From assembly GCF_000702545.1 (NCBI RefSeq), contig NZ_JNIO01000008.1, positions 930,001 to 994,000 of the forward strand: a stretch of DNA of 64,000 bases. The letters are read 5' to 3'. The notes below the pieces were generated by a model. That model worked only from the letters and a program-made list of their open reading frames with translations. It ran no database searches and was not told the origin of the DNA. This stretch comes from Selenomonas sp. AB3002. Lineage in GTDB: Bacteria; Bacillota; Negativicutes; Selenomonadales; Selenomonadaceae. Positions 51,438 to 59,471 of the stretch are shown one piece after another; position 1 is the stretch's first letter, and each line of letters starts with the position of its first letter. The translations under genes and the position numbers were made by a program.

Positions 51438-53243
51438 TCATTCTTTATAAATACGAAGAACGGTTTCCAACATCTCATACTCTATAGTTTTAGTCTTATC
51501 GAAAGACATTTTCTCCAACTCTAGTGGCCATATTGATTCCTTAGACTTTGATGCCTTGATATAATTGTTATATGCCTCTTTCTTGCGTTCTTTCCAACGG
51601 CCATACCCATAATAGCAAATATTTCCTTTGGTAAAAGCAGCCCACCCATCACCTTCTTTTATTGCTTTATTCAACCATTTTATTTCGTTTTTAAGCTTAG
51701 CGTTCGGATTCTTCCTAGCAGCTTCTGCAAAGGAACCTTCAATATATTCACGACCAAGCTGCCCAATCTTTTCTAAACCGCTATTCTTTACAGCCTGCTC
51801 AAGCCAAACCGTATACCTTTTTGATAAATCACCTGCCCATGCATCCATAACCATTTGATAATATGAACAGGCTTTTTCATTATCCTGTAACCGCCCTAGC
51901 CTTCCTTTCTCATAGGCTTTTCCCAAAAAGAGCATCGCTGACACATCACCATCAGCTGCCAATTTTTCTTTGCTGTTAATCACTTCATCAAAATGTTGCA
52001 ACTGCTCCATTTTGCCACACAGTAGTCTGCATTTCTCATTATAGTAGCTTGTTATACTTCTAATACTGTCAGCAGTAGCATCAATCACCCATGGAAATAA
52101 AAAGCACATAATACCGCCGAACATATAGTGTGGCCTGTACTTTTCTTGCTCTTTTTCCCATTCTGGTAATCTCTTTTTCATTTCCAGAATACCCTGCTCA
52201 GTACAGCCTTCAATCACCAGGGCAGCTAACTCCTCAAGCATCGGATTCATTTCTGCCCTCCTAAGTATATCTTCGTCTAGATTGTACTGCTTACGAATAT
52301 TTGCAAACTCAGACATACATTGACTTAAAAATTCAGCTTCATTAAATTCTTTATATTCAGTATTGCTGCTTTGCTTATCTATCGATTTTGGCCTTTTTAT
52401 CCTTTCTTGTGAAATTAATTTTTCTAGATATTCTTCACTAAACCTGCTATAAAACAAATCAACTATACTTTTTACTGCTTCTCCTGCGTCACCTCCCTCA
52501 GCGTAAATATCCAGCTTGGTCCCCCGAGTCCATGACACAGGTTTAAAAAGCATCATCAGACAATCCTTAGCATCTATACATCTCCCACGAACGTAAATTT
52601 TTATATCAGATTTAAATGACCTAGCCAGCTGTGATAATATGATCTCTGGATTATCACGGCGTCTGATGTTATGAAATACATATGCAGTTGCTTTGGCACA
52701 TTTTCCATCGCATATAACTTCTGGCACACATTCATCCAATTTAAGTTCCTTCAAAGCTTTCCAGTTGCAATTATCTACTGCTTTTCTCAGCCACTCATCC
52801 GCAATCACTTCATCTTTTTGAACCCCCTGTCCCCACTTGTACATCATTCCTATCCAATACATACACTCTCCAGTATAATCATCAGGCTTTACGTTTGCAC
52901 CAGCTATGGAAAGAAATTCTTCCATAGCTTCTTTGTATTTTCCTGCTTCTCTTAATTTGCAAACCTCTACTATATAGGCACATCTATTAACATAAGACGG
53001 GTCAACCATCAGCACCAATGCGTTTGCAGCCTTTTTATGCCCTTTATCAGCAGCTTGTCTAAATAAAGTTTTGGCTTTGCAAATACTTTTAGGAACCCCC
53101 ATTCCGGATTGGTACATACAGGCTGCCAAGTACATTGCCTGGGCATCACCTTCAGCTATTGCCTTTTCAAAACAATCTATCGCCACGTCATATTGTTTTA
53201 GATTATAGGCTCTCCTGCCTTTATTTAACCAGCTTTTTTCCAT
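51438..53243 (-). CDS. Sel1/TPR-repeat protein with an embedded degenerate HPr-like domain
   Basis: A 601-residue protein. Sel1-type repeats are at the N-terminus (AIDCFEKAIAEGDAQAMYLA, AKTLFRQAADKGHKKAANAL, MYKWGQGVQKDEVIADEWL) and again near 420-590. Residues 186-264 match HPr of the phosphotransferase system (LARSFKSDIKIYVRG, then AKD, then KLDIYAEGGDAGEAVKSIV). The phosphoacceptor His position is Arg196, and the regulatory Ser46 position is Asp227, so it cannot carry PEP-derived phosphate. The role is unknown; protein-protein scaffolding is likely. Confidence 0.75.
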   Translation of the reverse strand: MEKSWLNKGRRAYNLKQYDVAIDCFEKAIAEGDAQAMYLAACMYQSGMGVPKSICKAKTLFRQAADKGHKKAANALVLMVDPSYVNRCAYIVEVCKLREAGKYKEAMEEFLSIAGANVKPDDYTGECMYWIGMMYKWGQGVQKDEVIADEWLRKAVDNCNWKALKELKLDECVPEVICDGKCAKATAYVFHNIRRRDNPEIILSQLARSFKSDIKIYVRGRCIDAKDCLMMLFKPVSWTRGTKLDIYAEGGDAGEAVKSIVDLFYSRFSEEYLEKLISQERIKRPKSIDKQSSNTEYKEFNEAEFLSQCMSEFANIRKQYNLDEDILRRAEMNPMLEELAALVIEGCTEQGILEMKKRLPEWEKEQEKYRPHYMFGGIMCFLFPWVIDATADSIRSITSYYNEKCRLLCGKMEQLQHFDEVINSKEKLAADGDVSAMLFLGKAYEKGRLGRLQDNEKACSYYQMVMDAWAGDLSKRYTVWLEQAVKNSGLEKIGQLGREYIEGSFAEAARKNPNAKLKNEIKWLNKAIKEGDGWAAFTKGNICYYGYGRWKERKKEAYNNYIKASKSKESIWPLELEKMSFDKTKTIEYEMLETVLRIYKE

Positions 53244-53249
53244 GTCACT

Positions 53250-53660
53250 TCATCCTTCATCATCCATTTTTGCTAAATCTTTATAAATTTCTTTATAATA
53301 TTTTGCTTTTTCATAATCACCATACAATTCACTCTCCTGCCAGTGGAACATTGCTAAATTAAGCACCTCTGCATCAGCCTTGAACTGTGGGATATTATAC
53401 TTGTTCATAAGACTTTTCCATACCTTCATCTTCTCTTCTTCGTCCTCTGGCCACTCTATTTGAGAGTCACATGTCATATTTATTCTTTCCATAAGCCCCT
53501 CAGCCAACATCATCTCAAAATCATCAGCAAAAGTCATACTCATCTGTGTACAAAGCATAGCAGCCTCCCATATTTCCTCTTTCAGAAATTTCCATGCTAA
53601 GTATCTATAGTAGTTCATCATCAAATCAAGTTTATATATATAGTGGTATGTCTCCTGCAA
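53250..53660 (-). CDS. Hypothetical acidic helical protein
   Basis: A protein of up to 136 residues, not recognised. It is rich in aromatic and acidic residues with helical, TPR-like spacing (WEAAMLCTQMSM, LNLAMFHWQESELYGDYEKA). It ends six bases before the Sel1 gene starts and has similar composition, so the two are likely a unit. The N-terminus is uncertain: the first possible start is TTG at 53660, and an ATG pair lies at about 53621 without a good ribosome site. Confidence 0.55.
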   Translation of the reverse strand: MQETYHYIYKLDLMMNYYRYLAWKFLKEEIWEAAMLCTQMSMTFADDFEMMLAEGLMERINMTCDSQIEWPEDEEEKMKVWKSLMNKYNIPQFKADAEVLNLAMFHWQESELYGDYEKAKYYKEIYKDLAKMDDEG

Positions 53661-53668
53661 TACTTCAT

Positions 53669-53926
53669 TTTTTCAAGCACGCTGTTACAGTAGCTGGCTA
53701 CACAGTTTTGGAATTCCCGCCCGTAGGCTCGTATTTAATCGATGTCCTTAGGCAGCAGGATTTGGTAACCGTCCTCATAAGGCATCTGCCGTATTTCCTT
53801 TTCGATATCCCGCCCGGGGCCTGCCCCTTCCAGCCATTGCTGGTTCTCTGCATCAAAGCTTAAGCTCTTCTGCTCAATAACTGCCCCGCAATCGTAATAG
53901 TCCGATAAGCTGTATGCGTAATCCAT
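53669..53926 (-). pseudogene. Decayed pcfJ-like gene
   Basis: The N-terminal part (SLSFDAENQQWLEG) matches the start of the intact PcfJ-like protein at 47.8 kb and jumps straight to its C-terminal signature. DGYQILLPKDID is interrupted by TAA and then continues RAYGREFQNCVASYCNSVLE. About 380 internal codons are deleted. A good ribosome site remains, so a 63-residue product could still be made. Confidence 0.78.
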
Positions 53927-53984
53927 GTGATGTTTCTCCTCCAAGCCTTACTACTTACAGCCCCATTATATATGACAACTATGT

Positions 53985-54010
53985 AAAAAAGGTTGCCTTG
54001 CAGGCAACAT
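53985..54010. repeat. GGTTGCC palindrome, degenerate copy
   Basis: AAAAAAGGTTGCCTTGCAGG then CAACAT; the right arm is decayed. Confidence 0.55.
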
Positions 54011-54075
54011 CTAGAATTTTTTGTTAGTTCTCCAAACAAAAAGCTGGCCTATGACAGCCAGCTCCCAGTATCATG

Positions 54076-54342
54076 TTATCTTTCAGACAGCCCATCATCA
54101 GGTATGACATCATATACTGTCACATGATAGATATCATCCTCTTTTTTCATTTCCAGAACCACACCAACCTCCCTGCCACCAGTCCACAAGTGATGCGGTT
54201 CTTCCTTTTCGAGCACATCCGGGTGTTCGGTCATCCAGAGCAGGACTTCTCCCAAACTAATATAGGGCATAATCTTTTCGGAGAGATTGTGCTCAAGGAT
54301 ATACTTAATGCAATGCTCATCGAAGTCCATTTGGATTTTCAT
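54076..54342 (-). CDS. Hypothetical 88-residue protein
   Basis: A small acidic protein starting MKIQMDFDEHCIKYIL at the ATG seven bases after AAAGGGG. A mixed alpha/beta pattern is seen, with YISLGEVLLWMTEHPDVL and a beta-rich end (GVVLEMKKEDDIYHVTVYDV). No domain is recognised. A 40-residue upstream frame extension has no ribosome site. It stands alone between two copies of the palindrome. Confidence 0.65.
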   Translation of the reverse strand: MKIQMDFDEHCIKYILEHNLSEKIMPYISLGEVLLWMTEHPDVLEKEEPHHLWTGGREVGVVLEMKKEDDIYHVTVYDVIPDDGLSER

Positions 54343-54537
54343 AAAAATTCCCCTTTCCGCAGAGACAGCTATAAAGACTTGCAAATAGGCAGACTGATAC
54401 CAGTCTCCCATTTGCCTAGCAAAATAATTCTGAGCAGCCTTCCTCCTAGAAAGCACTGCCACTCCTGTCTCTTCAAAAAGGGGATGATTTCACATTTCGT
54501 TTTCTGTGTTTCATTATAGCAGGTTTCATGGCCTGTG

Positions 54538-54560
54538 GGTAGCCTGCCAGGCAACCTTTT
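54538..54560 (-). repeat. GGTTGCC palindrome, terminator-like copy
   Basis: GGTAGCCTGCCAGGCAACCT then TTTT just past the macro-domain gene on the minus strand. Confidence 0.6.
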
Positions 54561-54600
54561 TATTATTTATCTGATAATTTCCACAGGTTCTTTACTGTCA

Positions 54601-55113
54601 TCATTCCTGCAATGCTCCATCATATATCAATTTCGTCCGCTCATCGAACAACACCCACAAGATTTCATCAAACGCTTCCGGGTGCTCCTTTACTACTTCC
54701 CTGACCGTCCGCACAGCAATCTCCGCTGCCTGCTGGACGGGATAGGAATACACCCCCGTGGAGATAGAAGGAAAGGCCACGCTACGAATACCATGCTCCA
54801 TGGCAAGTTCCAGAGAGTGACGGTAGCAACCTGCCAGCAATTCTGCCTCGCCGTGGCTGCCTCCATGCCAGATTGGCCCAACCGTATGTATCACATAGTC
54901 GCAGGGCAGCCTGTATGCCTTGGTGATTTTCGCCTGACCTGTACTGCAGCCATGCAACGTCCGGCACTCTGCCAAAAGCTCCGGTCCAGCCGCCCGGTGT
55001 ATAGCCCCATCAACACCACCGCCCCCAAGCAGGCTCTCATTAGCTGCGTTGACAATGGCATCAGCAAAGTGCCTGACTGTGATGTCACCTAATTCAGTCC
55101 TTATGACAGTCAT
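54601..55113 (-). CDS. Macro-domain O-acetyl-ADP-ribose deacetylase
   Basis: A 170-residue YmdB-type macro domain that binds ADP-ribose and removes O-acetyl or ADP-ribosyl groups. Motifs: [57 protein letters not shown]. The start is the ATG after GGAGGT. It overlaps the upstream DUF1653 gene by 20 bases. A relic of a second copy sits at 49.6 kb. Confidence 0.94.
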   Translation of the reverse strand: MTVIRTELGDITVRHFADAIVNAANESLLGGGGVDGAIHRAAGPELLAECRTLHGCSTGQAKITKAYRLPCDYVIHTVGPIWHGGSHGEAELLAGCYRHSLELAMEHGIRSVAFPSISTGVYSYPVQQAAEIAVRTVREVVKEHPEAFDEILWVLFDERTKLIYDGALQE

Positions 55114-55414
55114 CCTGCTGACCTCCTTCCGTCTTCCTCTCAAACCGATATCGCTGCTCCGCCTGGGGATATTTCTCATGGTCAACTTCACTCATGAACA
55201 TATCCAGAGGTCGGCAGTATATGCCGCAACTGCCATACAATGCCTGATACACGCAGTAAATTTCCTGCGTCTCCGTGTGCATGACAGGACAGGCCAAAAT
55301 CTTATACTCATTACTCTTGAAATGATGCCACAATTCTCCAGCTTTTGGAATCTCTCTACGATACTTGGCATCAAGCAGCCTCCGCTGCTCCTGTATTTCC
55401 GTTGTCTCTTCCAT
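55094..55414 (-). CDS. DUF1653 protein
   Basis: A 106-residue protein with the DUF1653 core: [40 protein letters not shown], then FMSEVD. The domain is a short beta-rich fold of unknown function, common next to nucleotide- or ADP-ribose-related genes. It overlaps the macro-domain gene and so is translationally linked to it. Confidence 0.88.
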   Translation of the reverse strand: MEETTEIQEQRRLLDAKYRREIPKAGELWHHFKSNEYKILACPVMHTETQEIYCVYQALYGSCGIYCRPLDMFMSEVDHEKYPQAEQRYRFERKTEGGQQDDCHKD

Positions 55415-55423
55415 TGCTATTGT

Positions 55424-55531
55424 TTATACCTCATGCTTTCCTGCTTTTCTTGAGAGCATCGCTTTCATTTCAGCTTCCAGCATATCCAATACCTTGTCCA
55501 CCGATACATATACCCTGCCTCTTTCCTCCAT
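55424..55531 (-). CDS. Possible 35-residue protein at the island/chromosome junction
   Basis: A short frame starting MEERGRVYVSVDKVLDMLEA and ending AGKHEV, ten bases before DUF1653. An AAGGT lies four bases ahead of the ATG. It overlaps the end of the truncated permease in another frame. It may be a real leader gene of the DUF1653-macro unit or the 3' remnant of a larger gene. Confidence 0.4.
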   Translation of the reverse strand: MEERGRVYVSVDKVLDMLEAEMKAMLSRKAGKHEV

Positions 55532-55901
55532 TGCTACCTTCTGGGTATAGAAGAAAGAAAGCCTGCCTGTGCAGGATGGCGGAGCGCAAAAGCTCTGCCA
55601 CATGAGCCGCGGTGTGAAGCGAAAAGGCCAGTATGGCTACGACAACGGGCACCAGGCCACTTTGGGCAAAGCCCCCGTAAAAGAGCAGCATCAGCACAGG
55701 ACAGCCCCGCACCAAAGCAATGTAAACCATAGCCAGCAGCCGCAGAAAGCGGTTCCTGCCCATGCGGAAAAAGCAGAGCAGCGCCCCCAGGAGAGTACCT
55801 GCCAGCAGGGATGCCAGAGAAATCTCCACCGTTACCCAGATGCCCTTGCCTATAGTGATCCAGGCATCGTTGGCGATAAAAATCTGATAAAGCTTCTCCA
55901 T
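55470..55901 (-). pseudogene. Amino-acid ABC transporter permease, 3' truncated
   Basis: The first 115 or so residues are a normal HisM/GlnP-type permease: WITIGKGIWVTVEISLASLL, GALLCFFRMGRN, ALVRGCPVLMLLFYGG and TAAHVAELLRSAI. The normal proteins continue for about another 100 residues, including the EAA loop that contacts the ATPase. Here the sequence switches near 55.56 kb to unrelated residues and stops. GGAGGA precedes the ATG. It marks the right edge of the island. Confidence 0.8.
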
Positions 55902-55939
55902 CCTGCGTCCTCCCTCCTTCGCTTCCAGCCTGGAAATCT

Positions 55940-56662
55940 TTACGTTTTCTTCTTGCCCCTGAGGATATCGTAAAGGTCCAGCATATCCTGCACACGTTCA
56001 CACTCATGGGCATTCAGATAACGGTCATCATTGGAAGGGCCCGGCAGGGGCATGAATATCTTGCCCACACCTGAGGATCCCATGTAGCGCAAGGCATCCT
56101 CATCATTCTTATCCGCCACCTGATTGAAGAACTGTATCATGCCGTCTCCATCGGGCAGTTCCTTCACCTCTGACCGGGCCTTGATGGGAAACACCTTTTC
56201 ATCAGACAGCTGCAAGTCAATCCCGGTAAAATTCACAGGATTCTGGCCGATGTGGCAGACAAAGACCCAGAGCTGGGCATCCGTGCCGCCATTGTGCACC
56301 ACATAGGGCTGCACAAAAACCCCCGATTCTGTGGGCCTGGCGTAGTAATAGACCGTACCGCCCCCCTCAAGGGATTGTTCTTCCATCTGCATGGTAAGCC
56401 CCCTCAATACCTCATCCGGCTTGTCATCCTTGATGCCGGATTTCAAAGTCTTGGCTTCCTGTTCTGCCCAGTGGGCTCTTTTCTCCGCCAGTTCCTTCTG
56501 TTCTTTGGCTTCTATGGCTTCCATCTTTTCCTGCAATTCCTTTTCCTGGCGCTCTGCCACCACAGCCTTGGTTTCCTGATAATGCTGAATAGCTATCACT
56601 CCCAAAGGCGTGACCAGACCCACGATAAGTACCAATATGGCAATCATCTTGAATTTCCCCAT
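55940..56662 (-). CDS. Membrane-anchored coiled-coil protein
   Basis: A 240-residue protein. An N-terminal membrane helix (MIAILVLIVGLVTPLGVIAI) is followed by a charged coiled coil of about 55 residues (EKELQEKMEAIEAKEQKELA). The C-terminal domain of about 130 residues is soluble and unassigned. It lies between the pilB remnant and the permease. It may face the outside of the membrane; no function is proposed. The start is the ATG ten bases after GGAGGT. Confidence 0.7.
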   Translation of the reverse strand: MGKFKMIAILVLIVGLVTPLGVIAIQHYQETKAVVAERQEKELQEKMEAIEAKEQKELAEKRAHWAEQEAKTLKSGIKDDKPDEVLRGLTMQMEEQSLEGGGTVYYYARPTESGVFVQPYVVHNGGTDAQLWVFVCHIGQNPVNFTGIDLQLSDEKVFPIKARSEVKELPDGDGMIQFFNQVADKNDEDALRYMGSSGVGKIFMPLPGPSNDDRYLNAHECERVQDMLDLYDILRGKKKT

Positions 56663-56759
56663 AAGGGCAAACACCTCCCTCTGACGGCACTGATTCTGAT
56701 ATAAGTGTTATTCGACTGCCAGCGCCTGATTCCTTCTCCCTTTGCCCTGTGCAGAAAAA

Positions 56760-57490
56760 CTATATGACGCGTTTCAGCTCAGCCAGAGTCGTCCTGCCTT
56801 CCAGCACTTTGTCCACGCCATCCTGCCAGAGGGTCCTCATGCCTTCCTTTTCCGCCACGGCCTGCAAACTCTCCCTATCCATGTCCTGCAGGATCGCTGC
56901 CCGCACAGGGGGGGTGATGACCAGCACTTCCTGCAGGGCCAGGCGGCCGCTATAGCCAGTATTGCTGCAGGAAGGGCAGCCTCTGTTTCCCTTGAGCCTG
57001 AGACCAGGATGCCAGTCCTTTCCCAACATCTGCGCTTCAGCCGAGCCTGCCTTTACCTCATGTTCTTCCTGGCATTCCGGACAGGACTTTCTCACCAGCC
57101 GCTGGGCCACAGCCCCCGTGAGCGTGGCTGCTATCATGTAGGGAGGAATCCCCATTTCCCGCAGGCGGAAGATCACCCCCACCGCATTTTCTGTATGCAA
57201 GGTAGTCATCAGCAGATGTCCTGTAAGGGCAATGCGCACGCTATAAGAAGCCACTTCCCCGTCCCGTATTTCTCCCACCATCACCGCCGTGATGTCCTGG
57301 CGCAGGAGAGCTTTCAGCCCTGCCATATAGCTGAGGCCCGTTTTGGGATTTATCTCCACCTGGTTGATGCCCGCCATGACCCGCTCCACCGGATTTTCCA
57401 GCGTCACCAGATTGCTTTCCGGCTTATTCAAAGCCTGCAGGGCGGCATAGAGAGTCGTGGTCTTGCCAGAATTCACGGGCGGGAAATTGA
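56760..57490 (-). pseudogene. pilB: pilB, C-terminal half, cut off at Walker A
   Basis: Pilus assembly ATPase (PilB/GspE). From the junction the sequence reads PVNSGKTTTLYAAL (Walker A), TLENPVERVMAGINQVEINP, LKALLRQDITAVMVGEIRDG (Walker B), TTLHTENAV (His box), and a zinc-binding tetracysteine (CPEC and CPSC). Its end, LAELKRVI, is normal. About 330 N-terminal residues, including the N1 and N2 domains, are missing. A phage-type gene stops only 13 bases upstream of the first recognisable codon. The remnant cannot work as an ATPase. Confidence 0.88.
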
Positions 57491-57492
57491 AA

Positions 57493-57717
57493 CTACACTA
57501 ATGCCCATTCCCGCGACCAGATGCGGGCGCACGCGCTCCAAATCTCACCGTCTAGCAAGTCCTCGTCGTGAAAAATATCATGGATTTCGGAATACAGGCT
57601 TTCGGTCAATAAAATCCTGTCCTTGCGCTCTTTGCCGAAATCATACTCATAACGGGAGAAATATTTCCGCCCGAGCTTGAAAACCACATCGTTAATCATA
57701 ATGGTTTCGTGTGCCAT
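57493..57717 (-). CDS. Small phage protein, paralogue of the gene at 59.7 kb
   Basis: 74 residues, unknown function. It aligns along its whole length with the product at 59709-59936: both have T-I-x-x-NDV near the start, K-x-F-x-R, L-x-E-x-L, D-x-F and a LD...W...IW ending. It is the last gene before the pilB junction, and its stop codon is within about 13 bases of bacterial sequence. Confidence 0.65.
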   Translation of the reverse strand: MAHETIMINDVVFKLGRKYFSRYEYDFGKERKDRILLTESLYSEIHDIFHDEDLLDGEIWSACARIWSREWALV

Positions 57718-57719
57718 TG

Positions 57720-57947
57720 TTATTCCTCCTCCTCATAATCTTCGTCGTCGGGGTCGGGGTCGGCCATGCTGTCAATAATATTCCAGCGGATGCCCCCGTA
57801 GGTGTACCCGTTGTCGTGGGCAATATAAATTTTTTCATCTTCGGGAAAATTCTCCTGCATATATTCAATTAGCTCGCCCACGGTCATGGTGCTTTTAACC
57901 TGGTCGATGCCGTAGCCCTCACGGCTTGCATAAATCACCATCGCCAT
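57720..57947 (-). CDS. Small acidic phage protein
   Basis: 75 residues, unknown function. A folded part (MTVGELIEYMQENFPEDEKI) is followed by YIAHDNGYTYGGI and an acidic tail. It is separated by two bases from the next gene, so it belongs to the operon. Confidence 0.65.
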   Translation of the reverse strand: MAMVIYASREGYGIDQVKSTMTVGELIEYMQENFPEDEKIYIAHDNGYTYGGIRWNIIDSMADPDPDDEDYEEEE

Positions 57948-57949
57948 GA

Positions 57950-58408
57950 TTAAGCCCCCCTTTTGATGTACTCAATAACCGCATCATAATGTCGAACTAT
58001 TTCGACATATTCCCGCGCACGTTTGGAATCTGCGCCGTAGAAATAGGCTTCCCGTTCCCCATCCTTCTTTGCTTTCTGTTTCTTCTGCTCGAAATATAGC
58101 AGTATTCCACCCGTCGGAACATTCTCCACGACTTCGATTTCGGCGTGCTCCTTGTTCCACGCATCCCCTTCTGCCCGCTTGCGCATATTGTTCGTGAATA
58201 TCATAATCGGCCACGAACAAAGATGGTATTTCGCCGTGCTGATTTTCCCCCGCTTGCTGATTTTTGACAAACTATGGTCGCCCCCACACCAATTCGGGTC
58301 GCCAGGGGAATAATCGACAAACCAAAAACCGTTATCACTTTTGAAGTATGCGCCCGTAATCTGCACCACATCGCCCGTGCGAATTTCGCGCCCGTTTTTA
58401 TCAATCAT
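57950..58408 (-). CDS. Hypothetical phage protein
   Basis: 152 residues, unknown. The N-terminal 60 residues are beta-rich with IRTGDVVQITGAYF and WFVDYSPGDPNW, resembling a small SH3-like or KOW-type barrel. The C-terminal half is helical and charged. GAGGAGG precedes the ATG, two bases after the upstream stop. Confidence 0.65.
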   Translation of the reverse strand: MIDKNGREIRTGDVVQITGAYFKSDNGFWFVDYSPGDPNWCGGDHSLSKISKRGKISTAKYHLCSWPIMIFTNNMRKRAEGDAWNKEHAEIEVVENVPTGGILLYFEQKKQKAKKDGEREAYFYGADSKRAREYVEIVRHYDAVIEYIKRGA

Positions 58409-58410
58409 TG

Positions 58411-58809
58411 TTATTCCTCCTCTATGACTTCACAGCGCATTGCGGTCATTATGTATGCCCGCATCTTCTCAGTTACGCGCCACCGCCAGGATTTGCCCCC
58501 TTCGCAATCCGCGCGCCCAATTTTTACAACCTCGCCTTTTCCATCTTTGCGAAATCTTATTATGCAGTATGTCCCCATAGGACGATATTTATAAGCACTC
58601 GGGAACGCGCCTGCGCCCACGCTGATGATTAACTCGCACCCCTCAAATGCCAGCTTTGGCACGTCTGGCAATTCCTTCTTGTAGTCCTCGACGTATTCCT
58701 CCAATTCGTCATAATCACTAATAATTCTGGCGGTTGCTTTGCCCTGGGCTTCTACCAAAGCCGCATTTATTTCCGCTTCGTGTGCGCGGTCTATAATCAA
58801 CTTTTTCAT
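58411..58809 (-). CDS. Hypothetical phage protein
   Basis: 132 residues, unknown. A helical N-terminus (DRAHEAEINAALVEAQGKAT) is followed by a beta-rich part with CELIISVGAGAFPSAYKYRP and ends in acidic residues. A GGAGGGG ribosome site is present. It is part of the accessory operon. Confidence 0.65.
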   Translation of the reverse strand: MKKLIIDRAHEAEINAALVEAQGKATARIISDYDELEEYVEDYKKELPDVPKLAFEGCELIISVGAGAFPSAYKYRPMGTYCIIRFRKDGKGEVVKIGRADCEGGKSWRWRVTEKMRAYIMTAMRCEVIEEE

Positions 58810-58882
58810 TGTTCGCCCCTCCTTATTCTACTGTCAATGCCCCCTGCCGAATGACTTCGCCTCGGCTCGCGCGTCCTCTTTT

Positions 58883-59060
58883 CTAAGTGTTCCCCCGCCT
58901 GCCCTTCTTGCAGATGGATGCTTTCAAAAGAGTACCGAGAAAATATGTGCCTTCCGTTGACGGCTTTTTCCTTTCAAACAACCGCCGAAAAATCAGATGC
59001 CCTGGCGTTGTCTCAATCAGCCCCCTACCTAATACACCCGCCGCCGCTATTGAGTTCGCC
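58883..59060 (-). other. Open frame without a normal start codon
   Basis: Between two operon genes the minus strand is open for about 58 codons and reads IDGLANSIAAAGVLGRGLIE then TTPGHLIFRRLFERKKPSTE. No ATG, GTG or TTG opens it, though GAAGGA lies 14 bases ahead of an ATT. It may be a small gene with a rare start or a fragment that lost its 5' end. Confidence 0.35.
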
Positions 59061-59066
59061 AGTCCA

Positions 59067-59255
59067 TCAATGCAGGTCGTTTTCCTTCGCTAGTCTCTCC
59101 ATCCCGAGCAGTATGTATGCTCGGAACGACAGCCCCATTTTTTCCGCGGTCGCTTTGTACCGCTCTAGCTCCTCCCGCTTTATGCGGAAGGTCACGCTTG
59201 CGAGATTCCTTTGATACTTCGCGGTCGCCCGCTTTTGTGCTTCGCTGGTTGCCAT
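59067..59255 (-). CDS. Ribbon-helix-helix-like small protein
   Basis: 62 residues: SEAQKRATAKYQRNLASVTF, RIKREELERYKATAEKMGLS, FRAYILLGMERLAKE. The strand followed by two helices is the pattern of Arc/MetJ-type DNA-binding proteins common on phages and conjugative elements. It could be the repressor acting on the palindromic operator upstream of this operon, which is an inference. Confidence 0.75.
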   Translation of the reverse strand: MATSEAQKRATAKYQRNLASVTFRIKREELERYKATAEKMGLSFRAYILLGMERLAKENDLH

Positions 59256-59257
59256 TG

Positions 59258-59455
59258 TTACCCCCTCATGAAATCGAGCCGCTTGCGTAATTCAAAATCG
59301 GCAAGATTTACCATTTCCCGATAAAACTGTTCTTTTTTACTGTCGTTTCTCTCTTTTGCAATGCCCTGCCTTTTTGCACATACGCTTATAATACTGATTA
59401 AATCGGACGTTTTGGCCTGGGTGATACGTTTTGCCTGCATAATATTTAATAACAT
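59258..59455 (-). CDS. Small basic phage protein
   Basis: 65 residues, unknown, helical and basic (QAKRITQAKTSDLISIISVC, then KRQGIAKERNDSKKEQFYRE). It is two bases upstream of the ribbon-helix-helix gene and cotranscribed. A G-rich ribosome site precedes it. Confidence 0.6.
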   Translation of the reverse strand: MLLNIMQAKRITQAKTSDLISIISVCAKRQGIAKERNDSKKEQFYREMVNLADFELRKRLDFMRG

Positions 59456-59471
59456 ATTCTTTGCCCCCTTT

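Noticed and set aside
53735-53944. A 69-codon frame as an independent gene
   Set aside because: It is the 5' remnant of a decayed pcfJ-like gene, since its homology continues past the stop codon in the same frame.
44094-54560. The repeated GGTTGCC hairpins as a CRISPR-like array
   Set aside because: Copies are hundreds to thousands of bases apart with genes between them, so there are no regular spacers.
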